Source: Candidatus Leptofilum gracile (GTDB lineage Bacteria > Chloroflexota > Anaerolineae > Promineifilales > Promineifilaceae). From it: a DNA stretch of 64,000 nt. Of the stretch, positions 17,307 through 24,304 are shown one piece after another. The stretch is taken from NCBI GenBank assembly GCA_016713825.1, contig JADJOJ010000011.1:186001-250000 (forward strand). Reading direction: 5' to 3'. A model generated the notes under the pieces. It saw only the letters and a program-made list of their open reading frames with translations. It had not been told where the DNA came from and made no database searches. The translations under genes were made by a program, and so were the position numbers. Numbering within the stretch: position 1 is the first letter of the stretch; every line of letters starts with the position of its first letter.

Positions 17307-18187
17307 TGCTTCGCCAGCGCAATTTCCGCAGCGCGCAGCGTATTTTTCATCAGCATGACGATGGTCATTGGGCCTACGCCGCCGGGCACGGGGGTGATGG
17401 CTCCCGCCACCTCGGCCGCACTGTCATATTCCACATCCCCCACCAACTTGTAGCCACGTTCGTTGGTGTCGTCATCCACACGATTAATGCCCACATCAAT
17501 CACGGCACAGCCGGGCTTGAGCATCTCGCCCTTGATCATTTCGGCCCAGCCAATGGCCGCCACCACGATGTCGGCCCGCTTGAGGTGCTCGGTTAAATCT
17601 CGGGTGCGGCTGTGGCAAATGGTGACGGTGGCGTCCGCTTTTTGCAGCAGCATCGCCATTGGCAGCCCCACAATGTTAGACCGCCCCACGATGACCGCTT
17701 CGGCCCCTTTGGTTGGCACGCCAGCATCTGCCAGCAGTTCCATGCAGCCCGCAGGCGTGCAGGGAATAAACAGCGGGTCGCGCCCCTTCATGGCCAGGCG
17801 GCCGATATTTACCGGGTGGAACCCATCTACATCTTTTTCCAGGTCAATGGTGTTGAGCACCGCTTCTTCGTTGATATGTTTGGGCATGGGGAGCTGCACC
17901 AAAATGCCGTTCACTTCCGGGTCGGCGTTGAGCTTGGCGACCAGGGCTACCACTTCTTCCTGGCTGGCATCGGCGGGCAGCTTATGCCCAATGGAGCGGA
18001 TGCCTAGCCGTTCACACATGCGCTGTTTGCTGCGCACGTACGTGGCAGAGGCGGGGTCTTCGCCGACGAGGACGGTGGCTAAACCGGGTGTGTAGTTGTG
18101 TTTTTCTTTCATTTCGGCCACGGCAGCGGCGATTTCATCGCGAACGCGGGCGGCCACTTGTTTACCATCAATAACTTTTGCTGACAT
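17303..18187 (-). CDS. folD: Bifunctional methylenetetrahydrofolate dehydrogenase/cyclohydrolase
   Basis: 294-residue FolD interconverting 5,10-methylene- and 10-formyl-tetrahydrofolate with NADP. Signatures: ATYVRSKQRMCERLGI with the catalytic Lys, ILVQLPMPKHI, DGFHPVNIG, the Rossmann turn VIVGRSNIVGLP, and PVPGGVGPMT near the C-terminus. Normal length. Monocistronic; mobA converges on it. Confidence 0.96.
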   Translation of the reverse strand: MSAKVIDGKQVAARVRDEIAAAVAEMKEKHNYTPGLATVLVGEDPASATYVRSKQRMCERLGIRSIGHKLPADASQEEVVALVAKLNADPEVNGILVQLPMPKHINEEAVLNTIDLEKDVDGFHPVNIGRLAMKGRDPLFIPCTPAGCMELLADAGVPTKGAEAVIVGRSNIVGLPMAMLLQKADATVTICHSRTRDLTEHLKRADIVVAAIGWAEMIKGEMLKPGCAVIDVGINRVDDDTNERGYKLVGDVEYDSAAEVAGAITPVPGGVGPMTIVMLMKNTLRAAEIALAKQ

Positions 18188-18270
18188 AGTGAAATCCTTT
18201 TGGGTTCATGGGTAAACGGCCGTTAAACAAAGAGGGGGGCTAAGGAACGGCCGGTTACAAAACAGTGAGA

Positions 18271-18302
18271 AAACAAAAAGGCCTCCAGTTCAGGGAGACC
18301 TT
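18271..18302 (-). terminator. Terminator for the small membrane protein gene
   Basis: On the minus strand AAGGTCTCC and GGAGGCCTT pair (one mismatch) around CTGAACT, followed by TTTTTGTTTTC. Position is about 60 bp past the stop codon of the 68-residue gene. Confidence 0.65.
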
Positions 18303-18357
18303 GTAAATTGCAAATATCAAATCAGTGAGAGCTTCCTGCACAAATGAAGCAGCAAAA

Positions 18358-18564
18358 TCACTTCGGCAGCATTTCTGTGCCCATAAACTTATCTAGCCAG
18401 ATGGCTAATGCACAAGCAAAAGCCACAGTTGTGAAAAATGTGTAGTAAATGCCATATTCTTCCAATGTCGTGTCGGCAATGAACGGCGCATAAACGGCCG
18501 CAACCGTCAAACCAAACCCAATAGCAAGAGAGATGACCACTACTAATAATCGTTTAACCAACAT
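18358..18564 (-). CDS. Small two-helix membrane protein
   Basis: 68 residues: a helix at about 5-29 (VVVISLAIGFGLTVAAVY), a short acidic loop (IADTTLEEYG) and a second helix at 40-58 (FFTTVAFACALAIWL), ending DKFMGTEMLPK. I do not recognise the family. The start is supported by GGAGG about ten bases upstream on the minus strand and it has its own terminator, so it is probably real. AT-richer than its surroundings. Confidence 0.7.
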   Translation of the reverse strand: MLVKRLLVVVISLAIGFGLTVAAVYAPFIADTTLEEYGIYYTFFTTVAFACALAIWLDKFMGTEMLPK

Positions 18565-18677
18565 CTTAAACTAGCCTCCAAAATGTTTTGGCGTTCTAAA
18601 ATGATTCACAAGAACCTATCTGTAATTTTTATCACAAACAGAGCGAAACGGCAACGCAAATGCAACCTGCAAACGAG

Positions 18678-19097
18678 CTAAATATCTTCATCAAATTGAA
18701 TGAGGGCATCTTTGACGTGCTGGGTTAATTCTTCTGGGGAGATCGGCTTGGTGAGGTAGACGGTTGCCCCAGCCCGCAGCCCTTTGTTGATGCTATCCAG
18801 GTCTGTTTTGGCACTGAGCATGATGATGGGTAAATCGGCCGTTGCTGGCTCGCTGCGCAATTTCTCACAAACAGCAAACCCATCCATTCCCGGCATCATC
18901 ACATCCAGCAGAACCACATCTGGCTGACTCTTGCGCACCTTATCCAGGGCATCAAACCCATCTTCTGCTTCCGAGACGTGAAACCCAGCCCGAACAAGCA
19001 TCAGGCGCAGCAGGGTACGTGCCATCGGTTCATCATCAACAATGAGCACCGATTGGTGAATGCTATCTCCAGGTACGGATGTGAATTGTCTTGCCAA
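18678..19097 (-). CDS. Single-domain response regulator (CheY-like)
   Basis: 139-residue receiver with no output domain. Acidic pocket in LIVDDEP, phospho-acceptor Asp in VVLLDVMMPGMDG, conserved Ser in IIMLSAK and Lys in YLTKPISPEEL. Lone receivers relay phosphate or act by protein contact; candidate partners are the kinases at 2.8-4.7 and 13.8-15.1 kb. It has no ACGGCCGT site, like its neighbours to 21.3 kb. Confidence 0.9.
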   Translation of the reverse strand: MARQFTSVPGDSIHQSVLIVDDEPMARTLLRLMLVRAGFHVSEAEDGFDALDKVRKSQPDVVLLDVMMPGMDGFAVCEKLRSEPATADLPIIMLSAKTDLDSINKGLRAGATVYLTKPISPEELTQHVKDALIQFDEDI

Positions 19098-19527
19098 AAT
19101 GAATACCTATGTGCTAACCAAAATTGAGTTCTTTACGTGGATGATTGCAGCCTGTTTTGGTCACCCATTTATTGTAAACTATTCTTACTTTCCAGCAAAG
19201 AAGTCGTTCGTTCAAGTTGAGAAGAACAGGCGATTCTGCTTTTGCATGTATGGTCAAATTGGGATGGCCTACAGCTTAAGAATCTATCCGAAAAAGCCAC
19301 AGAGAAAAAGTGAAATCTGAGAAGTAAACCTTTGCCGCTAACTGCTTTGTTAGGCAATTTTGTTAGTAAAGTTTTTGGCAAAACCCACAAAGCTTCCACT
19401 GCTCTGATTGGTTTTGCCTTGTAAAAGAATTTAGCTAACAGAGCACGAAGCTCTTTGGAAACTACTTCAACTTCGCTCAGTACAAGCCTGTGGCAAATAA
19501 ATTGGACAGGTACTAAATGAAAAGCGA
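19098..19527. other. Gene-free stretch between receiver and MBL genes
   Basis: AT-rich with no convincing gene. Near 19440-19500 there is a fragment (GCACGAAGCTCTTT, CTTCGCTCAGTACAAGCCTG) resembling the 'gctcaagc...gtcgaag' repeat family at 32826-32868. An open frame at 19060-19320 on the plus strand has no ribosome site or recognisable protein and was not called. Confidence 0.6.
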
Positions 19528-20373
19528 CTAATCTGGCAATTCCTCTAAAGGAAGCGAAATGGTTAATCCCTCACGCGCCAGAATGGTTCGGGGAAACCGT
19601 GTGCGAGCCTGTATCAAAATATCGTCCAACTCATCGTCAGAGAGATCTGGAGAGTAGTGGAAGAGTGCCAGGCATTTCACCCTGGCTTCAATTGCTGCCT
19701 GGACAGCCTCTTGCCAGGCGCTGTGCCCATACTCATTAAATTTTGTGCGTTCTTCAATCGTGGCAAAGTGGGAGTCATGGACGAGCAGGTCGGCTCCTTC
19801 AGCGAGGCGAAGCAGGTTGGGATCGAAGCCATCATCATAATGGGTTACATCGCTGCAATACACAAAAACAACGCCGTTGCTTTCGATGCGAAAGCCAAGA
19901 CAGCCTCCAGGATGGTTCAGGTCTGTGGCCGTTACGCGGGTGTTGTCGCCAATGATGATGGTTTCACCATCTTGAATCTCTTTGACAATGAGGTCAGCCG
20001 GTAAGGATTTGTAAGCGAAGGGCAGGTAGGGTTCAATGAATTGCCCGGCCATGGTTTCTTCTAGCTGTTTGCCAACGCGCCGTTTGCCAATTAAGACGAA
20101 GCGGTTATTTCGGCCAAAAATTGGGGCAAAAAAGGGAAAACCCTGAATGTGATCCCAGTGGGTGTGGCTGATGAGGATGTTGCCGATGATACGATCTGGA
20201 TTGTTTTTGACCAACTCCTTCCCCAAACGTCGAATGCCAGATCCGGCATCTATGATAATGAGCTGCTCGTCGGAGGTTCGTAGTTCAACACAGGATGTAT
20301 TACCACCAACCCGAATGGTTTCTGGCCCTGGTGTAGGTATTGTGCCGCGCACGCCCCAAAATCGTATTTGCAA
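19528..20373 (-). CDS. MBL-fold metallohydrolase
   Basis: 281-residue metallo-beta-lactamase-fold enzyme. The metal site includes HTHWDH, later DLNHPGG, CSDVTHYD and a C-terminal LFHYSPDLSDDEL. The N-terminus IRFWGVRGTIPTPG and the conserved GGNTSCVEL match the ribonuclease Z / PhnP-like group that acts on phosphodiesters or cyclic nucleotides. Placement between two receiver genes suggests a signalling or second-messenger role (inference only). Confidence 0.88.
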   Translation of the reverse strand: MQIRFWGVRGTIPTPGPETIRVGGNTSCVELRTSDEQLIIIDAGSGIRRLGKELVKNNPDRIIGNILISHTHWDHIQGFPFFAPIFGRNNRFVLIGKRRVGKQLEETMAGQFIEPYLPFAYKSLPADLIVKEIQDGETIIIGDNTRVTATDLNHPGGCLGFRIESNGVVFVYCSDVTHYDDGFDPNLLRLAEGADLLVHDSHFATIEERTKFNEYGHSAWQEAVQAAIEARVKCLALFHYSPDLSDDELDDILIQARTRFPRTILAREGLTISLPLEELPD

Positions 20374-20593
20374 ATTTGCCCCTTTGTTTGTGTAAAAGCC
20401 AGGAAACCAAGATTCTGCTGAGTCTTATTATAGTGGCTTTTACTCAGGCAATCAGCCAAAATGACAGCGCATGAATCTCTATTTCTTGTGCTAATTACCC
20501 CATAGTTGGTTGAAAAATATTCAAATTTTGGCTGAATGTGGAGGAGTATATCAAAAATTGCTTGAGAACGATATATAGTTTGCGTAAATATGT

Positions 20594-20630
20594 GAAATAA
20601 AAAGGCTCATCCGCCTTGCAGATGAGCCTT
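20594..20630 (-). terminator. Terminator of the second receiver gene
   Basis: AAGGCTCATC (20602-20611) and GATGAGCCTT (20621-20630) form a perfect 10-bp stem, with an A-rich run on its left that reads as T-rich on the minus strand. About 26 bp after the stop codon. Confidence 0.88.
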
Positions 20631-20655
20631 GATTAGGTGCGTTTGAAGGTTGTGT

Positions 20656-21063
20656 TTAGGAGCTAATTTCTTGTTGGGTTTGTTTGCTGTTAATGACGCG
20701 CTCGACGCTATCTAGCAGTTCTTGAGGGCCAAAAGGCTTGGTGATGTAATCATCTACGCGGGCAATGTGTAAACCCAGAACGCGGTCAATGCTTTGGGCC
20801 TTGGCGGTAACAACGATGACTGGGATATCCCGCATTTCCTCGGACGCTTTCATTTTTTGGTATACTTCCCACCCATCCATTTCTGGCATCATCAGATCGA
20901 GCAAAACGAGGTCTGGTTGAATCTCGCTAATTTTGGACAGGCCTTCATGCCCACCCACTGCACCGGTGACGTCAAATTTGTTGCGGCCCAAAATGAGCTT
21001 TACAAGCTCAATCATTTCTAGTTCGTCTTCAATGCAAACTACTTTTTTGGGTTCGTCTGCCAT
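20656..21063 (-). CDS. Single-domain response regulator (CheY-like)
   Basis: 135-residue receiver: VVCIEDEL acidic pocket, LVLLDLMMPEMDG phospho-acceptor, VIVVTAK and YITKPFGPQELLD. No output domain. The frame is open from a TTG at 21078, but TGAGGAAA lies just before the ATG at 21061-21063, so I start there. A second lone receiver lies 1.6 kb away on the same strand with the MBL-fold enzyme between them. Confidence 0.9.
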   Translation of the reverse strand: MADEPKKVVCIEDELEMIELVKLILGRNKFDVTGAVGGHEGLSKISEIQPDLVLLDLMMPEMDGWEVYQKMKASEEMRDIPVIVVTAKAQSIDRVLGLHIARVDDYITKPFGPQELLDSVERVINSKQTQQEISS

Positions 21064-21340
21064 TACGTATTTCCTCAAATCAACAAATGCTTGTTAGGAT
21101 TGTTACAGATTACTTTAAGTTAACAAAGAGATGTTTTTATTAACTTTTGACTTACTAAAGGGTATCACAAGCAAGTAGGGTTGTCTACATATTATTTAGG
21201 CTTCGAAATAACCCATTTGCACTATCTACAATTTGTATAACTGTACTGGTGCCAAGTGAAGTGGGGGTACTTTAATCGAAACCATTGTATTGATCCATAT
21301 GCTTTGAGTAAGGGGGAGTATGGTCTTATTGCTGGGACGT

Positions 21341-21369
21341 TTGACAGGCAACGGCCGTTTTGGCATAAT
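21341..21369 (+). promoter_or_regulatory. Sigma-70 type promoter of the T-box/alaX unit
   Basis: A consensus TTGACA (21341-21346) and CATAAT (21364-21369) are separated by exactly 17 bases. The spacer contains one ACGGCCGT palindrome. Predicted transcription starts near 21376, just upstream of the T-box leader. The preceding 21079-21340 is AT-rich and shows nothing else. Confidence 0.78.
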
Positions 21370-21389
21370 CTCCCCCACTTAAAAACAGC

Positions 21390-21738
21390 AACAAGCGTTG
21401 ATGGAGACGAGTAGCCTGGTAGGCTGGTTGAGCGAACCTGAGTTGGTGTGAGTCAGGTCCAGGTAGGCAGGCGAAAATCCCTCCGGAGCTTCTGACTGAA
21501 CGACCAGTGGTCGGTAAGCGGTGAACGGTAATCGGTAAAAAGTTAAACCGATTACGGATTACGGATAACCGATTACCGAAACAAGTAGGCTCAGACGGAT
21601 TCAGCCCACGTTATCGGGCGTGCAGCCATTCTCAGGTGGCTGATTGAGTGTCTGGCACTTCATGTGCTGGGAACTTGGGTGGTACCGCGGAGACAATGCG
21701 CCTTCGTCCCAATGATGGGATGAAGGCGTTTTTTATTG
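21390..21738 (+). ncRNA. T-box leader (tRNA-sensing riboswitch)
   Basis: A Stem I-like region has an AGTA motif (21410-21413) and distal loop GGTGTGAG (21445-21452); later come AGTAGG, ACGTTATCGGG and the invariant T-box TGGGTGGTACCGCGG (21676-21690). A strong terminator (GCGCCTTC / GAAGGCG with inner TCCCA / TGGGA and TTTTTT) ends at about 21736. Uncharged tRNA would stabilise the antiterminator and allow transcription of alaX and perhaps mrr and ileS. The specifier codon is not clear: GAAC at 21499-21502 is followed by GAC, which I cannot assign safely. A repeat element interrupts the leader at 21510-21580. Confidence 0.88.
21510..21580. repeat. 'CCGTAATCGGT' palindrome inside the T-box leader
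   Basis: Direct units (GGTCGGTAAGCGGT, CGGTAATCGGT) and complementary units (ACCGATTACGG, ACCGATTACCG) form a long hairpin between the expected specifier region and the AGTAGGCTC block of the leader. AGT occurs on both sides (21506-21508 and 21584-21586). Confidence 0.8.
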
Positions 21739-21751
21739 CCCGGAGGTCACA

Positions 21752-22462
21752 ATGACGGAACTTTTGTATACGACGGATGCCTATGTGCAGAGTTTTGACG
21801 CGATGGTAACGGCCGTTACCGACGACAACGGCATCATCTTGGACAAAACCGCGTTTTACCCCGGCGGCGGCGGCCAGCCCAACGACGAAGGCACGCTGAC
21901 GGCAGGCGGCCAGAGTTGGACTGTGACCAAGGTGAAGAAGGTTGGCGGCGCGGTGGTTCATTTTGTAGAAGGTGTGCTGCCTGGGGTGGGAACGGCCGTA
22001 ACCGGCCAGCTCAATTGGGAGCGCCGCTACCAATTGATGCGCACTCACACAGCGATGCACATCCTCTGCGGCGTGGTCTGGCGTGATTACGGCGCGTCGG
22101 TGACCGGGGGCAACATGGATCCGCTGAAGGGGCGCATGGATTTTGAGTTTGAGACGATGCGGCAGGAGTTGGTGGCGGAGATTGAAACGGCCGTAAACAA
22201 AGAGGTCGATGCTGCCCGGCCAACCCGCGTACAAATTTTGCCGCGCGAAGAAGCGTTCCAGATCCCTGATCTGATTCGCACCAAGATTAACTTGCTGCCC
22301 GAAGGCATCAACGAAATACGCACCGTGGAGCTGGTTGGACTAGATTTGCAGGCCGACGGCGGGACGCATGTGGCCAATACGAGGGAAGTCGGCCCCATGC
22401 GCATTACGGATTACAAAAGCAAGGGCAAAATCAACAAGCGCATTTACGTGGAGCTGGATTGA
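21752..22462 (+). CDS. alaX: Alanyl-tRNA editing protein AlaX
   Basis: 236-residue free-standing editing domain that hydrolyses Ser- or Gly-charged tRNA-Ala. The metal-binding HxxxH lies in RTHTAMHIL (H99, H103) and the second block is ADGGTHVANTREVG (H206); the Cys found at that site in AlaRS is Asp (D202) here. FYPGGGGQPNDEG is the family N-terminal signature. Length fits the medium AlaX form. It is directly controlled by the T-box leader ending 14 bp upstream, unusual because T-boxes mostly precede synthetase or amino-acid genes. GGAGG lies at 21742-21746, eight bases before the start. Confidence 0.92.
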   Translation: MTELLYTTDAYVQSFDAMVTAVTDDNGIILDKTAFYPGGGGQPNDEGTLTAGGQSWTVTKVKKVGGAVVHFVEGVLPGVGTAVTGQLNWERRYQLMRTHTAMHILCGVVWRDYGASVTGGNMDPLKGRMDFEFETMRQELVAEIETAVNKEVDAARPTRVQILPREEAFQIPDLIRTKINLLPEGINEIRTVELVGLDLQADGGTHVANTREVGPMRITDYKSKGKINKRIYVELD

Positions 22463-22472
22463 TCAAAGGTGG

Positions 22473-22532
22473 CAACAACGAATTTAAGTAAATAACGAAT
22501 TTTTATTCGTTGATTACTCCAATTCGTTGTTG
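22473..22532. repeat. 'AACGAAT' nested palindrome
   Basis: Outer arms CAACAACGAATT (22473-22484) and AATTCGTTGTTG (22521-22532) enclose an inner hairpin AACGAAT / ATTCGTT (22494-22500, 22505-22511). It fills the spacer after alaX. Confidence 0.8.
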
Positions 22533-22545
22533 TCATAGGTGCAAA

Positions 22546-23238
22546 ATGAGATTTATCGTCAAGGAGCAGGATTACGAAAAGCCAATCGGCGCGGGGCTGA
22601 TGCGCTACGAGCTGGATGGCGTGCCGACGGGTGCCGTGGAGCATTGGCGGCTGACCCAGGCGACCGAGGGGTACGAGGTGCTGCGCGTTGATCTGGATGC
22701 GCGGGAGGCGGCTTCGGGGCATTCGTATTTGTACCATTTGGTGCGGCGGGTCGATGGCACGTCGGAGCGGTTGGCGTACCGCTTTTGGGGCAGCGGACTG
22801 CAAATTGAAGGCACGCTGCTTTTTTCTGAGACAAATGTTACGGGGACGCGGGCGGTAAACGGCCGTACCCACCACGAAGACCTCGAAATCGAACCGGGGA
22901 CAATTTTCTGGTTTCCCTCAGCGATTGGGCTGGGGCTGGCGTTGCAGGCGAAAAAGGTGACGGGGAATACGGCCGTTACCCTCAACGGCAAAATCGGCGG
23001 CGAGGACACATTGGCCATGCAGCAAGTCTCGGTAGACGTACATTTTTTGATTACCGACACCAAACCAATGGAGGTTGCGGGCAAAACGCTGGACACCGTG
23101 CCCACGATGGTGCGCTGGGACGGCAACCAACGCATCGTCACCCGCGACCAAAACGACTGGCCCGTCGCCATGCAGCGGTTCGACTTTGCCGATGTCAAAC
23201 AGCTTTCGGCGACCGAAACACGGTACATCTGGTACTAA
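22546..23238 (+). CDS. Hypothetical beta-rich protein
   Basis: 230 residues from the ATG at 22546 (the frame opens at 22510, but ATAGGTGCAAA directly precedes this ATG). I do not recognise the family. No signal peptide or membrane segment; alternating short strands (YEVLRVDLDARE, HSYLYHLVRRV, RLAYRFWGSGLQIEGTLLF) suggest a beta-barrel or sandwich, and there are no obvious catalytic motifs. It lies between alaX and mrr on the same strand, 10 bp before mrr, so it is probably part of the T-box controlled transcript. Confidence 0.7.
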   Translation: MRFIVKEQDYEKPIGAGLMRYELDGVPTGAVEHWRLTQATEGYEVLRVDLDAREAASGHSYLYHLVRRVDGTSERLAYRFWGSGLQIEGTLLFSETNVTGTRAVNGRTHHEDLEIEPGTIFWFPSAIGLGLALQAKKVTGNTAVTLNGKIGGEDTLAMQQVSVDVHFLITDTKPMEVAGKTLDTVPTMVRWDGNQRIVTRDQNDWPVAMQRFDFADVKQLSATETRYIWY

Positions 23239-23248
23239 AAGGAAAACG

Positions 23249-24157
23249 ATGGCAATTCCCGACTTTCAAACAATTATGCTGCCACTTGTTCAGTTTGCCA
23301 GTGATGGCAAAGAACACTCCTTGCGTGAAGCCATAGATTATTTGGCCAATTATTTCCAATTGACCAAAGAGGAACGCAAAGAGCTTTTGCCGAGCGGACG
23401 TCAAGCCACGTTTGATAATCGGGTTGGTTGGTCACGCACTCATCTTGCCAAAGCCGGATTGTTAAACTCGACTCGGCGTGGCTACTTTGAAATCACGAGT
23501 CTGGGTCAGCAAGTTTTGGCGCGGAAGCCAGATGTCATCAACATGGCATTTCTGAAGCAGTTTCCAGACTACGTTGAATTTATCAAACCATCAAACCAGG
23601 ATGTCAAAACGGCCGTTTCAGACGAAACCGACGCCTCACAAACACCAGAAGAAGCGATCGAGTCTGCCTACCAACGCGTCAGGCAAGAGTTGGCAAAAGA
23701 GATTTTGACCACAATCAAAGAGTGTTCGCCTGCATTTTTCGAGAGACTGGTCATCGATTTGCTCGTTCAGATGGGATATGGTGGAACGCGAAAAGATGCT
23801 GGCGAAGCCATTGGTGGCAGCGGCGATGGCGGCATTGACGGCATTATCAAGGAAGATCGTTTGGGCCTGGATATTGTTTACATTCAGGCGAAGCGATGGG
23901 AAAACACGGTCAGCCGACCGGAAATTCAAAAATTTGCTGGAGCGCTGCAAGGGCAAAGAGCGCGGAAGGGAATCTTCCTTACGACCGCAAACTTTTCGGA
24001 TGGCGCAAAGCAGTACGTTTCATTTATCGATTCGAAAATCGTTCTGATTGATGGCAACATGCTGGCTCAACTGATGATCGATTACAACATTGGCGTAACG
24101 CCATTTGCCACGTATGAAATGAAACGATTGGACTCAGACTATTTTACTGAGGGATGA
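23249..24157 (+). CDS. mrr: Mrr-type restriction endonuclease
   Basis: 302-residue type IV, modification-dependent endonuclease. The N-terminal Mrr winged helix spans 1-100 (MLPLVQFASDGKEHS, GRQATFDNRVGWSRTHLAKAGLL). The C-terminal Mrr_cat domain has GGSGDGGIDGII and IVYIQAKRW, the D...QxK nuclease core. The frame is open from 23075, but AAAAGGA at 23237-23243 fixes the ATG at 23249. Such enzymes cut DNA carrying foreign methylation. It sits in the alaX-ileS run without an obvious functional link. No methylase is near. Confidence 0.9.
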   Translation: MAIPDFQTIMLPLVQFASDGKEHSLREAIDYLANYFQLTKEERKELLPSGRQATFDNRVGWSRTHLAKAGLLNSTRRGYFEITSLGQQVLARKPDVINMAFLKQFPDYVEFIKPSNQDVKTAVSDETDASQTPEEAIESAYQRVRQELAKEILTTIKECSPAFFERLVIDLLVQMGYGGTRKDAGEAIGGSGDGGIDGIIKEDRLGLDIVYIQAKRWENTVSRPEIQKFAGALQGQRARKGIFLTTANFSDGAKQYVSFIDSKIVLIDGNMLAQLMIDYNIGVTPFATYEMKRLDSDYFTEG

Positions 24158-24239
24158 GATAATGAACTGGACAGCCTATCGAAATAAACGAATTATTGGC
24201 CCCGACACGGCCGTTTCCTACCCCATTTCTGCAGCACCG

Positions 24240-24297
24240 TCGTCGGGCAACCCATTAACCATTTACCATTAAAAATTAACCATTAACCATTTGGAGT
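24240..24297. repeat. 'AACCATTTACCATT' iterated repeat
   Basis: Repeated AACCATT/ACCATTTACCATT units just before ileS. A related array with complementary words lies at 58331-58375. Bases 24158-24304 hold only this repeat and a 36-codon open frame (24162-24272) that looks like chance or a remnant. Confidence 0.7.
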
Positions 24298-24304
24298 AAA
24301 CCCC

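Noticed and set aside
19060..19320. 86-codon open frame on the plus strand
   Set aside because: No ribosome site, no recognisable protein, and it overlaps the start region of the receiver gene on the other strand.
19330..19440. Integron attC-like words (GCTAACTGC, GTTAGGCAA)
   Set aside because: No complete attC core pair or integrase; likely chance in an AT-rich spacer.
24162..24272. 36-codon frame after mrr
   Set aside because: Most of its second half is a spacer repeat; too short and without a match to call a gene.
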